Source of the DNA: Onchidella celtica
Taxonomy: Eukaryota; Mollusca; Gastropoda; Systellommatophora; Onchidiidae
NCBI GenBank assembly: GCA_963931925.1
Contig: OZ007570.1
Span: 52,672,467 to 52,736,466, forward strand
DNA: 64,000 bases
Reading direction: 5' to 3'
Shown: positions 1-12,298 of the stretch, in pieces
Numbering within the stretch: position 1 is the first letter of the stretch
Layout: each line of letters opens with the position of its first letter
Notes under the pieces: model-generated
Told to the model about the DNA's origin: nothing
Database searches by the model: none
Seen by the model: only the letters and a program-made list of their open reading frames with translations
Translations under genes and position numbers: made by a program

Positions 1-468
1 CTCGCATTGGAGTGGGGGTGTTTGGGGGGGGGGGGGGGGAGGGGGGGAGGGTGAAGCCAAGCGCATGAAGAGCGAGCATTGGGGGCGGGGTCGGTGGTCA
101 AAGTTCACTCGATCAAGCATACGAACACACACGTGAACGGCCTCTTTGCGTAGTGCTTGAAGTTCCGCATCCGCGAGCAGTGAGCTAAAGATTAATCTGA
201 CATACCATCACTATTGTGAGATACACGTATTTAGATAAAGGATTTCTTTTTGTGGGGGAATCTCATGCTGGTCGTGTGATTTTCCCAGGAAAGGGTTAAG
301 TTAATGGTGATAAAAATAAATGCAGCCATTGAAACTAATGACAGATGTAAAAAAAATGAAAGCATTGTCTCGGTCGTTTGGATGCTGAGTAATGTTGCAA
401 TGGACCGGGAGCACAGAGAACGCGGATGTAGGCCTACATATGCATTTATTTATGACAGAACGTGTAGT
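1..468. other. Non-coding DNA with G-rich tract
   Basis: A G-rich run near the left edge (about 20-70) is followed by a phrase, GTGAAGCCAAGCGCATG, that resembles the one repeated at about 36780-36860. Nothing else is recognised here. Confidence 0.4.
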
Positions 469-675
469 CAGTGGCGGATCTGCTGTGAAACTAATAAAGC
501 TTAAGTTTCAGGGGGCCCCTAATCCCGCCCGCGAGGGGGGGGGGCTGAAAAAAACGTGTTTTTTTTTTTTTCAACGAATGAATTTTGGATGTCGCCCCAT
601 CGTTGCTGGTTGCGATAAAAAGTCCCATAACAGTTCAATCTTCAGGGTCCCCAAAAAAATATAGGTCCACCACTG
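469..675. mobile_element. Small hAT-like MITE
   Basis: The ends are CAGTGGCGGATC and, inverted at the right, CAGTGGTGGACC. The flanking 8-mers CGTGTAGT (461-468) and CACGTAGT (676-683) match at 6 of 8 positions, as expected of an old 8-bp hAT duplication. It has no coding capacity and contains a G-rich stretch and a poly-T run. The class call rests on end sequence and duplication length. Confidence 0.55.
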
Positions 676-1194
676 CACGTAGTTTTTCATTATGAGCTGT
701 ACACAAGTCACGAGAAACACGTACAGAACGTCAAGTGGAAGTCACGATGGACTAGGAAAAGTACATGTAGATCTATAATTATGTAGATTCTTGTGCTTAT
801 AGTTTCCTTGTTTGGATGCTGAATAAATCTACAGTGGGGCGGGGGGCGGGGGGAGTCTGGGGGAGAGAAAAACGAATGTACAAGCAATTTATTTATGACA
901 GTACATGGAATCACTTTTTTATGACAGTGTGCAAGTCACGGGAAACGCTGGACATTAAGTGGAGGGGGGGGGGGTACTGTGAAAGCAGTGGGAAGAATGG
1001 ATCAAGGAAATGTTACATTATATGGAGAGAGGTCCTGTAGATTACTACTTAACTGCCAGAAGCGTGTAGGTCATCCAAGTTCTTCACACCAAAAATGTTG
1101 GATAGACCGAGTGTGTATAATTGGGGTCAAGGGTGGGTTACTGTATCAGGACTGGTTCCTACGTTTTTCATTGATGATAGTGATACCGCAACAA
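676..1194. other. Non-coding DNA with local duplication
   Basis: The phrases TTTGGATGCTGA and ATTTATTTATGACAG, seen at about 378-455, recur at 813-905, so this looks like a diverged duplicate of the segment to its left. It is G-rich with no supported gene. Confidence 0.4.
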
Positions 1195-1660
<466 letters not shown>

Positions 1661-2243
1661 CCAAAATACAGTGATGTGTGTGTGTGTTGAAGTGTTTGTG
1701 TGTGTGTAAGAACGCGAGAGAGAAAGAAAGACTGAGATGTGGAAGAGAGGAATCAGTTTATTGCCAATTTTCGAACATGTTTTGGCCGATCTGTCATTGG
1801 CCGATGAAAAGATTGTTCAAGCCTGTATACCATGTACCAGCCAGTCTATATTCTAATTAATCTAATCTAATTCCTGCCTTTAATTTATAAGAAAAGTTCA
1901 CTGACCATACAAAAACCAATTTGATTAGAGAGCCCAGTCATATAAAAAAAAAAAAGTAATCTCTCCGGATTTTCTTGCAGATTTATTTCCTACCCGCAAG
2001 GCGCGCTAGAGCTGGGAAACACTCACACTTCCTAGAGTAACCGTGGGAGTGTAGGAGCCATGGTTACTGATCACCGGTTGAATATTAGTACGGTACCTGC
2101 GCGAATACTGGTTGAATGGGTATCTGGCGGATCTAATAATCGCAGAACCCATCGGACCTTTAGCAATTTCCAGTGTCATGAGACGGGGACAAAAATCGCC
2201 TGGATAAAAAAAAAAACAGAAGTCGGGAGAAAGAAACGGCGAG
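1661..2243. other. Non-coding DNA
   Basis: A short (TG)n run lies at about 1675-1705. Nothing else is recognised. Confidence 0.4.
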
Positions 2244-2400
2244 CCGGTGTAGCAGGCCAGATTATACCCCCGCCAGACTATACCCAGGGTTAAACTGGCC
2301 TAGCCCAGAATATACCCCGGGGTATACTTTGGGCTAGGCCAGACTATACACCCCCCCCCCCCCAGTCCAGATTATACCCCCTACTTCTTTTTAAAAAAAT
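2244..2400. repeat. Outer arm end with short palindromic CCCCGGGGTATA blocks (left)
   Basis: Repeated units of the form GGCCAGACTATACCC and CCCAGAATATACCCCGG, partly self-palindromic, end in a C-run. The same units occur inverted at 5864-6022. Confidence 0.7.
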
Positions 2401-3199
2401 AAGTCAAGACCACATTTATTTCAACTTGAGTTTAAATTGTTCATTATCACTGTCATCAGGTACCATATTGAAGCATACATTCTTGACTGTTGTAAATTAT
2501 GATGCATTAAGGAGAAAATAAAGATGCGGTAAAAAGCATATACAAAAGGTTTGAAAATCCATTCAAATTGATATCATTAGACTTTAACACTAATTTTACT
2601 TGTGTCCGTTGGTATTATTATTGTTTCTTTATATATATATATATAATTGGTTGTCCATGAGATAAACATAATATTGTATTTTTTTTTGTTTGGCACCACT
2701 GACATATACTTAGTGGCAAGGTATGAACTAATTATAAGACTCATAAGTGTAAAATTATCTGAATTTTATTTTAATTTCTGAAAATCAGAAATGTACTTGA
2801 TATGTCAGAACAATTAGATCTACATATAAAGTTACAATAATGCAGAGAGAAGAGGCCGGGAAAGAACACACAGAGAAAACAACAACAACAACATTTTAAT
2901 AACCCAACTACTGACAGATGGTGCAATTCCATCATCAAGCAGACGCTAAATACTTCACACAAAACTAAATACATACTAAAAAATTTTTCACATAATGAAC
3001 TTAACCTGTCCTGATCCACTTGAGACGTTACAGAATGCTAACCAGTAATATACAGTAATAAAAATAAGAACCCGAAATCATCTTATTTACTCTTGAAAAT
3101 AAAGAGAATATAATCAATATCAGAATCATCATCATCATCTTGGAATATTATTAAGATAAGAGGGAAAGTAAAAATGACCTACACATCATTCTAGAAATT

Positions 3200-3845
3200 G
3201 GGGGACAAGGTGGTCTAGAGGCAAGGTGCTCGCCTCTCTTGCCAAGGGTCCCGGGTTCAAAACCCGGGCAGTGCAGGCATGTTGGAAATTGGGATTTTTC
3301 TCATAATTATTTTCCAGTCCCTGATCCTATTGGGGCGTAGGATCGAGTACCTAGTCTTCTCGGATAAGGACGAAAAATTCGGAGGACCCGTGTGCACGTT
3401 GCGCACGTTAACGATACCTTGGCAGTTGGAAATCGTAAAGAGCAGGCCGAACAGGCCGCTGCCCGGGCAAAATTGAAATTAATAGATTAAAATTTATCCA
3501 TATCATCCCCCCACTAGCAACAACAAAATTTATTATTCATTATTAAATAAATATTATTATTCATAAATATTCAAATATTATTTGAGTTGTGAGTTGTGAA
3601 TTGTTGTGAGTTGTAAACTGCGCCTAGCAGGCTGCGTTACAATTTGCTCTGAGATAGAGAGTGGTAGAGAGAGTGAGCGAGACAGGGAGAGAGAAAGAAG
3701 CAGTGTAGTGTGTTGAGCGCTTCGCATGCGCTCCATTCTGCTCTGTGGTTGCCATGTTGTTTCTGTAAAGCGCATAGAGCATTTTAAATGGATATGGGCT
3801 ATATAAATGCCATCCATTATTATTACTATTATTATTATTATTATC
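3200..3845 (+). mobile_element. tRNA-derived long SINE, copy 1 (inside foldback element)
   Basis: The head is tRNA-like with an A box (TGGTCTAGAGG, about 3211) and a B box (GGTTCAAAACC, about 3253). A conserved body follows (GGATCGAGTACCTAGTCTTC, then GTGTGCACGTTGCGCACG). The tail has GTAAAGCGCATAGAGC and GCTATATAAATGCC, then (ATT)n. It interrupts the left arm of the foldback element; the paired right arm near 5150 shows the empty site. At about 645 bp it is long for a SINE because of a purine-rich block and a GTTGTGA-rich block before the tail. Confidence 0.85.
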
Positions 3846-5863
3846 TATAAGCAGCAATGTGTGTGTACCAAGTACATGTATATGTAAAAAATGTGTTAAA
3901 TCTTTTCACCTATTCAAGTAGAACTGAACAGAATGCTTGAGTAAAGTAGCTTTGATCGTCGTGAAAACTGACAGATTAAATCCACTGAGACAACAGTGCA
4001 TTGTAGAAAGTAATTACAGTATGTCACGGCAAAAATTCGATGGATCATGTTGTGTTAATATTTCTTGTTAGTAAATTCTTTGATAGCTTATTTGTAGAAA
4101 GGTATACATTTCATGTAGCTGATGGTTTAAGGCACTGGATTAGTTTGCAGGGCATTTGAAGGATTGCAATTATGTGTTATAGTGAATAAAGGCATGTCAC
4201 TTGCGGGTGAAATAAAATTTTAAAAACTTAATGTTGTATCCTTGAATATTTTTGCCTGAATATGGGAGTATAATCTGGACTGGTGGTATATAGTTTCGCC
4301 TAAACACCACAGTTTATTTCAATCATAGTTTAATTCATTTTTTTATCACTGTCAACGGGCACCATAGTAATACATACATACATACATTCTAGACTTCCAT
4401 ATAATAAATCATAATACCATTCAGAGGAAAAAACTTGCATTATTATGTATTGATATGCTATCGCTATGGGGTGAATATCCATTCAAACTGATATGATTCA
4501 ACTTTAATCCTTATTTCATTCACGTTCGTTGTCAACTTGCAGTTGTTGTTATAGTTGGTTGCCCATGAGTAAAATTTGCATTGTATTGTTTGTTTGGCAC
4601 TGACATACACTTAGTCGCAATGGATGAAATAATTAACACACTCATAAAAATGAAGTCATTTTAGAGTATTTTTGTGTGCGAATACAGTTGTTAAATCCTC
4701 TGGCAAGGGACGTGACAAGCTTAGGAAGGTAAAGACGGACAAGGTCTTTTTTTTTTTTAATTTTATTTCACTCACAAGTGACAAACCCTTATTCACTATA
4801 ACACGTAAGTTCAATCCTTCAAATGCCTTGCAAACTAATCAGTGTCTTAAACCATAGGGTACCGTACATGAAATGTATATCTTTCTACAAATAAGCTATC
4901 AAAGAATAATATTCACTAACAAGAAATTCTGTTACTGCAACATGATCCATCGAATTTTGCCTTGACATGCTATAGATCTTACTTTTTACAATGCACTACT
5001 TTTGTCTCAGTGGACTTACTCTGTCGGTCTACTCAACTGTCAAGGCTATTTCACTAAAGCTTTCTGTCCAGTTCTACATGAATAGTTGAAAAGATTTAAC
5101 ACATTTCATATACATGTACATAGGTGAAATACACACATATTGCTGCCGTTTCTACACTCCCTCTTATATCTTTGTATTATTCCAAGGTGATGATGATGAT
5201 TCTTATATAATTTTATATTTCTCTTTATTTTCAAGAGTAAATAAGATGATTTCGTGTTCTTATTGTTATTAATGTATATTACTGGCTAGCATTCTGTAAC
5301 GCTTCAAGTGGATCTGGACAGGTGGAATTCATCAAGCGAAAACATTTAGTGCCTTAGTTTTATGTGAAGTGGATGATGGACTTGCATCATCTGTCAGTGT
5401 CAGTTGGGTTACTAATTATGTTTTTATTATTTTTTTCTATGTGTATTGTTTCCCGGCCTTTTCTTTCTGCATGGTTGTAACAAAAAATACAATGCATGTT
5501 TTACTCATGGCCAACCAATTATCAAAATAATAATGATAATAATGATATCAACAGACACGAGTGAAATTAATGCTGAAGTCTAATCATATCAGTTTGAATG
5601 GATACTCAACCCTTCTGTATATCAATGCATTTTAATGCATGTTTTTTTCCTCTAAAATGTATTATGATTAACAGGAGTCATGAATGTATGTATGTACACC
5701 AATTTAAAGGCTGAAATAAATTGTTATTATTTCCTCTAAATTGTATTATGATTTACGGGTGTCAAGCATGTGTTCATGTATGGATTAATATGATACCTGA
5801 TGACAGTGATAAAGAACAGGCTGAAATAAACTGTGGTCTTGACTTGTTTTCAAAAAAAAGTTG

Positions 5864-6022
5864 GGGTATAATCTGGACTGGGGGGTATAGTCTGGCCCAG
5901 CCCAAAGTAACCCCGGGGTATAAACTGGCCTAGCCCAGAATATACCCCGGGGTATATTCTGGGGGCCAGTTTAACCCCGGGTATAGTCTGGGCGGGGGGT
6001 ATATTTTGGCCTGTTACACCGG
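5864..6022. repeat. Outer arm end (right), inverted copy of 2244-2400
   Basis: It reads as the reverse complement of the left end, including GGTATAATCTGGACTGGGGG and CCGGGGTATA, with small indels between the two arms. Confidence 0.7.
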
Positions 6023-8361
6023 GACTGCGACTTTAAGAACTGAGTCGGAAGCTAAAACAAAAATCTTGGGGACATAACATGACTTATTCGCGAGCGCGAG
6101 CACACACACACACGCAGTTTGACACTGCGATCGGGTCAGCGCGGGTACATCGGTTCCAGTTCCACGGATGTGTGACTCGGCAACCACTGTTCGCTTTTCG
6201 TCCAAGTAACCTCGAGTCCCGTCCAGCCTCCTATCCGCTGGCCATGGAATTAATTAATGCGCTCTTTGAATGGACAAACTCAAGGGAAATATTCTGCTGA
6301 AAGTATGCTCTCACTGGTTCTAGTGAAACCCGAGACACAGGATATCGAGACGGACTAATTCATCATTTTTCGACCGCCGGCTTGCGCGCATACCATCCAT
6401 GTCAACAATGCAACAATTCGCACCACACCCCCTTCATAATTAAACGAAAAAGACTAGACTCTAGTACCACAGAGCTCTGTGAGTAGAACTCACCGTGTTT
6501 GTACGCGCACAAGCCGTGGACATAATAGTGAAAGAAGGAATGGTCCGTCTCGGTATTCTGTGTCTCTGATGATACCATACGGTCCACAGCGCACAGTGTA
6601 AAGTCCGTTGAGTCTCGGTTTTGTAGACTGAGATAAACGCAACGGACGTAGCGCACTAATGAGACTGCAATAAACCGGTCTCTCTTCTTGTCCAGCCAGC
6701 AACTTTACGGAAATCCAATGCCTAAGATTGACGCCTCAATTTTGCACACATAGGAATGACACCGCTCCTAGATAGGACCGCTGGTTACCATATCGAGCCG
6801 ATGCTGGTTTAATTGATGCTAGGAATCCGCCTCTACGGTAATCCAACCAACCGTACGGAAATCCTATGCAAATCTGCGTCGGACTGACGTAGGGAAACTG
6901 GGTGTCATTTTATTGTAGTACTGCATTATATCTAACACAATCTGTCGTACCGTAAGGAAATATTTTAAGTGTTGCCGTGAAAGATGTAGTTATGGTGCTT
7001 TTTCTCAATGCAAATGACGTTTTGAAGAGCAAAGTATTTTAATTATATTATGTAATTTGTAAATATTAAGGTGCTATTTGACATGTCTTCAACATAACCA
7101 CATCAAAATGATGTTTTCGAATGCAGGATAATTTAATTTGTTTCTTGGGTTAATTATATAATTATCTTCTTTTGATGTACAGTAAATCAATGCCCACTGG
7201 CTCTTACACTGAGCCATCTCCCTATGAAAACCTCTAGTATAACCCATAAAGACTTGCCACAGCCAAACTACTTCACTAAACGTAGGAGACAGTTTGCGAT
7301 TTTTACTCCCATGAATAGCATAATATCCTAACAATTTTGAGCGAAACACGTTTAATATTTGTTCCAATGTTTTGAAAGTGGGAAAACATGATCTACGCAC
7401 TTTTTCGCCAGGCCTTCCACGATTTTGAATCTCGACTTTGATAGAATGAATAAATAATTATGTAGAGGTTTGAAATTTGGTCATATTATAAAAATGTATG
7501 ACTCTCAACAAAGCAACCATCTAAAAAGACATAATTATTTCTGTCATCTTTAGGTGACTCTCAGATTCAATAGATGCACACAAATTATGACATACTCAAC
7601 GTTGCCTGAGTTAAACCTCTTTCAGTCCAACGCACTTTCTATCTATGTATTTATTTTATTTATATTGTGATAACGAAGGCAGTATCTATCTGTCTGTTTA
7701 TCTATCTAGATCCATCCAGCTATCTATCCGTCCATCTCTCTCTCTCTCTCTCTCTCGCTCGCTCTCTCTCACTCTTTTTTCTTGTCTGTCTTCTTTTCTG
7801 TCTTTCTCATCTCTCCTTTCTGTCTCCCTCTCCCCCTCCCCCCCCCCCCTCTCTCTCTCACTGCTGCCATCACAGCTGATGTGCCCATATTTTCCCGTTT
7901 CAATTTTCATATTAGGTGGCTTGACAAAGTTGTCTCGATTTTCATTTAAGTATTGTCACACCTTTCTCCTAAACCAGCCTTCACACAGTTCATGTGATCC
8001 ATTCGGCATTCGGCTAATCCCAATAATATGGGACCAGTTCTCCAGAAAATGCACAAAAAGCTGATCTCGCATCAGATTTGAAGCATGTCAAAATGAGGTA
8101 TTGTACCAGATTCCACCCACAGAAATGCGGTATGTGATCTTTTCCCACGGTTTGCCGATCACTAACTTAGTAACATAAATACGGGCCCCGCCCGCGCTAA
8201 AATAATGTCTGCAACCTATCACTTCCGATTCAGTCACTCTGCATTTAAAATCTATAGCTTTTTAGTACCTTAACGTCAATTTTTGTGAACGGCTGGAGCC
8301 AAACATCATCTTTAATTATGGTTTTTATTTTTTACAGAGTTATCAATGGGGAGTGTGGCAC
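6023..8361. other. Non-coding DNA with simple repeats
   Basis: It holds a short (CA)n near 6098-6115 and CT-rich tracts at about 7735-7860. There is one minus-strand frame (7457-7089) with a faint maturase-like look, treated as a finding. No gene is supported. Confidence 0.45.
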
Positions 8362-10560
8362 CAGTGGCGTAGCGTGGGCAGGACCACAAGGGCTGTGAGC
8401 CCGGGGCTGCAAAACTTCAACAAACAAACAAAATAAATCAGTAGAGATAATAAATTTTTAATAAAAAATATCGCGCCCTCCCCCTCACACAGAAAATCTC
8501 CCAATGTTTTAACCTTCTTCTCAGTGTTTCAACATGGCGGGGCTATTAAGCTTTGCCACGTAACATTTTACAGTGTTTTTCTCTCTTGTTACAGCCAAAC
8601 TGTCTCATGTAAAAAAGACATTCACGAAGGTTTAGTTTGCTTTTTTAAAAAGGAGATCTGGGAGGGAGTGAATGGATGTCAATCGGATTTTGAAAACGTT
8701 TTGGTTTTTGAGTTTTCTAAACAATTTTTTGGATTTCCCGGACACGGGAGTTGATGGGTATGAGATGCTGGAACAGAAACTAGCCGAGTTGTGTGACTGT
8801 GCTATTGTTGTAGTTGGAGATCTGAAAACTAGACCAGGATTGTCAGATGATGTAAATTTATGTGACGATATTGATGGACTTTAAACAATTGGCATGGAAT
8901 CGATGAAGATGATATCATTAATTGTTAGTGCACAGAGTTAGTGAAAACAGAGGAGTGAATGAATATGGTCATAGATTAATCAGATTATATAAAATGAGTG
9001 ATCTATTGATTTTGAAAAGAGCGGGAAAGGACAAAGCAGTGGGAAAACTACCGTTTTGTAACAAAAACGGGCAAAGTGTTATAGATTATGTCTTACGGTC
9101 AAAATCTGCTTTATGTGCGTTATCTGATTTTGAGGTGGGCGCTATGAGTGAATTGTCTGATCATGTCCCTGTTAGCTTAAGTTTTGTAAGCGACATTGTA
9201 AATGTGGTGGAAGAACTTGAAGACAATGTACAGATGAGAACGAAAGTGAAGTGGAAACAAAGAAAACATGATAAATTTGTTGACAACATTTCCAGTGCCG
9301 AGTACGTCGACTGGCTGCGTGAAATTATTGACATGTTGAACAGTGATTGCACGGATGAAGTCATGATAATGATAGAGCTGCGTGTACATAAACTATGGGA
9401 TGCATTATTATGTGCGGGGAATAGGCCTAGGCTTCATCAATTTTACCAAAAATTCCCAAAATCTGTGACCTTAACCTTGGTCTTAAGTGAGACAAACATT
9501 GCATTTTGTACTAGTCAGTTGATATGCGTAGTAGTCGGAGCTTTACTCATGGCCAGTTGTTTGCCTCATCTTCTCCACCCACCAATCTTTTTTATGGCTG
9601 ACCTACATTCAACTAGCTGGGTTTTCCGCAAAATCTTGTTTTCTTATTATTCCTATCGAGGGGAAGTACATGTATTTGTCAGCCAGTGTTGGGCCAGAGT
9701 ATAGGAAGTGGTGAGCGGTGATCAGGAAAAACGTGGTGTCTAAGTGGGCTGAGAGAAAATTTCGCACCACCGAGAGTGTGGAAGACAGGGAGAGGATGTT
9801 CACTGCAGGAAAAGAGTATAGTAATAGTAATAGTATACAAAGCGTTGCCATAAGAAAAGGAGGAAGGAAAAAATATTATCTGCAGAGAAATTATTCCAGC
9901 TTAGTCGTTGTGATCCAAGGAGCTTGGGGAGAAAACTAAAATTAAAAACCCAATTGGCTGTCAGACTTCAATAAACTTGAACGTGTAATCTTTATCGGGT
10001 GATTTACACAAAGCATATTAATACCGGGTAGCGTGCTTTTCCTTTTGTTGAAGTCACCAATACTTTAATGTTCCATAAATTGCATGAAAAACAATTTAAA
10101 CATTCATATTTTCACCCCGTTGCATTGTGATATTAAGAATATTTTGAACTATCACTATTTCAATTGCGAATTGTGAAAGAAATTTCTCATAACTGGAATT
10201 AATAAAAACGTATCAGAGATCTACAATGAGCCATGAAAGACAAAGTAACACAACAGTGCTATCAATTGGGGGAGATTTCAATGTAGATTTCAACACAGTG
10301 TACTGTTATTGAATAATTTGCACAAATTAAAATCAGGCATTTAAAAAAAAAAAATTGAGTATACTGGCATTAGATCTAAATGTATTTTACTCTAATGATA
10401 TCAGAACGTCTTAAAATACAGTACATGTGAGGGGAGTGTGTGTGTGGGGGTGGGTGGGTGGGGGGTGGGTCAATATTGGACTGGTGGAAAAGACTCAGGG
10501 TGTGCTAGATGCGCAATACTTGTCTTGCCCCGGGCGCTAGCAACCAATGCTACGCCACTG
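8362..10560. mobile_element. Element bounded by CAGTGGCGTAGC inverted ends
   Basis: The left end is CAGTGGCGTAGC at 8362-8373; its exact inverse is GCTACGCCACTG at 10549-10560. Flanks share TGGCAC and TGGTAC, a degenerate duplication at best. Ends of this kind are typical of hAT-like elements. The interior holds a decayed LINE (8640-9960) but no recognisable transposase. It may be a non-autonomous element that later received the LINE. Confidence 0.45.
8640..9960 (+). pseudogene. Relic of an APE-type LINE endonuclease and linker
   Basis: Fragments in several frames follow the order of a non-LTR ORF2. First comes VVVGDLKTRPG (about 8806-8840, cf. GDFN-AR-G). Then NKNGQSVIDYVL, SDFEVGAMSELSDHVPVSLS (about 9060-9180), the endonuclease end with its SDH motif. 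Last comes ESVEDRERMFTAGKEY (about 9770-9820) from the linker before RT. Stops and frameshifts break it, and about 300 bp near 9420-9700 look unrelated. No RT domain survives. Confidence 0.6.
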
Positions 10561-11329
10561 ATGGTACCTGAATGATACTGTGCATGCACGGCGCATAACT
10601 GCAAAAGAAATTGCAAGTGAAGTTGTAGCCGTTACAGACAGATCAAAACTGGAAGCAGGCGTTAGCTGAATTATAAAAATACACCTCGGCCCCTCAGTCC
10701 GCTGGCTGATGTGCGCGGCGTACACAATGTCCGACAGAAACATCCCATTTCCATAAGTGCTGCACACCACTTGTATAGTTGTAATATTTCTTGTACATGG
10801 GTACTTGATTTTTGAGTGCTGCATACATGTAATATTTCTTGGTAACAGGCACACAAGTCCTTAATTTGTTTACTGTGAGTCCTTAGGAAGTCCTTAAAAT
10901 AAGTTTTCAAGACTTTGTATGAACACTGTGCTTGCAAGTTTCCATATCTTTTATTTAAGTCCACAGCAGCTGCTAGATATCACCACTCTGCAAACTGTTC
11001 AAGCTGAACATAGCAAGTTTGAGGTCTTTGTATTAGGGAGGATCACTGCTGTTAAGCTATCATTTCTTGTTTTCATTTGTCTTTTCTTTTGTTTTTGTTT
11101 GTTTTGTTGCCATCTTCTGCCAAGTTTTCCACTTCTTATTCTTCTTCTGCATCTTTTTCTTCCTCTCCTTCACTAGTATTGCTGTTCTTTTGTTCTTCTT
11201 TTTCTTCTTGTTAGCCCTAAAAAGGGCTGTTTAGTCTGGCGCCTTAGTTAGAGTCAGACACAGGTGGTGAGAGGAAAGAGTTCCTACTGGGGAACATAAC
11301 AGCTCAGCTCTGTAGTAATATACATGTAC
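10561..11329. other. Non-coding DNA
   Basis: T-rich and C/T-rich tracts at about 11070-11215. No gene recognised. Confidence 0.4.
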
Positions 11330-11815
11330 ATGATATGTGGAGTTTTTTTTCACATTCATCAGCCACTGTTGGTCACCTTATGAATGCTTAGCAGTGTAGC
11401 TCTATTCTAACAAATATAAGGTTTTCTTTTTCCACATTCAGGTGCCATTGTTGGTCACAATATGAGTGCTTGGCAGTGTAGCTCCACGTATGTACATGTA
11501 ATACTGTGTAGGCTATTCTTTATCCATATTCAGGTGCCACTGTTGGTTACACTATATATATACATGTGCTAAGCAGTGTAGCTGTGATATGTCTATAAGT
11601 ATTCTTTATCCATTTTCCGATGCCACATTCTGAATGCTTAGCAGCCCAGCTCTATGCTAATATATAGTATATAGTTGTTCTTTATCCATACTGCTGTGCC
11701 TCTGCTGACCACACGGACACTAAGCACTGTAACTCTGTCCTATATAATAAAAGTATTCTTTATCCATATTCACATGCCACTGTTGGTCACATTATGAATG
11801 CTAAGCAGTGTAGCA
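11330..11815. repeat. Diverged tandem repeat, about 6 units of about 75-110 bp
   Basis: Each unit reads roughly TTCTTTATCCATATTCA, then GTGCCACTGTTGGTCAC, then ATGAATGCTTAGCAGTGTAG, separated by AT-rich spacers of varying length. Units begin near 11347, 11428, 11516, 11604, 11678 and 11756. A lone half unit is at about 12312-12345. Confidence 0.8.
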
Positions 11816-12210
11816 AAAAACTACCATTGTGTCATATTATAAAGGAAGTTAGGCCTTCAATGTAATCATGAAAGACCTTTTAACCCCTGAGCCTCAAATT
11901 CTATAAAATATTATATTACTCATAGAAAGATGTAAAGGTCTGCATGGGGGTATTTTAAAAGGTACAGTATTGAAATTCGCTACATTTCTGATATATCTAG
12001 TTGATCCTGAGCCACTACTAGGTTGAACAGAAAAAAGCGTCAAACATTTTGAGCCAGGAAAAAAAAAAGACGCATTTTCTTCAAGCAGAATTAAAAAGTA
12101 TGACAGGAAATTTCATCTTGCGCCTAAATTTACACGTTGGTGATCAAAACTCAATTTCAAAAATCACAACTGTGTATTCCCCAAGTCAACGGGGAACTAG
12201 TATAATAATT

Positions 12211-12298
12211 GACGAAATATCATAAAAACCACAGAAAAACTGTGGGGTCGCAGCAGGGCTATACGCAACGTACGTTTTCTTTTTGCCCAATTTTGACT
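12211..12298. repeat. Short dispersed repeat, copy A
   Basis: Bases 12212-12263 are identical to 34898-34949. They include the small hairpin CCACAG-AAAAA-CTGTGG. The following block TTTTCTTTTTGCCCAATTTT is inverted relative to the other copy. The flanks TAGTATAATAA and TAGTATATAATAA are similar, so this may be a complete short insertion. Confidence 0.6.

Larger units (their letters stand above)
2244..6022. mobile_element. Large foldback DNA element with arms of about 1.3 kb
   Basis: The left arm (2244-3199 and 3846-4225) reappears inverted at 4755-6022. The outer ends read CCGGTGTAGCAGGCC on the left and, inverted, CCGGTGTAACAGGCC on the right. Next come matching blocks of AGACTATACCC and CCCCGGGGTATA units, the motif CACTGTCATCAGGTA, and inner blocks around GATCCATCGAATTTTGCC. 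The 530-bp centre contains a diverged direct copy of part of the left arm (4258-4670 resembles 2370-2770). No transposase frame is seen. No convincing target duplication flanks it. A SINE interrupts the left arm. It is probably a non-autonomous foldback transposon; the superfamily is unknown. Confidence 0.75.

Noticed and set aside
3201-3275. tRNA gene
   Set aside because: The A and B boxes are there, but the sequence continues into a SINE body and recurs at 24817 with the same body, so it is a SINE head and not a tRNA gene.
7645-8064. 139-codon Ser/Leu-rich plus-strand frame
   Set aside because: It is produced by CT-rich simple sequence; no domain and no splice structure.
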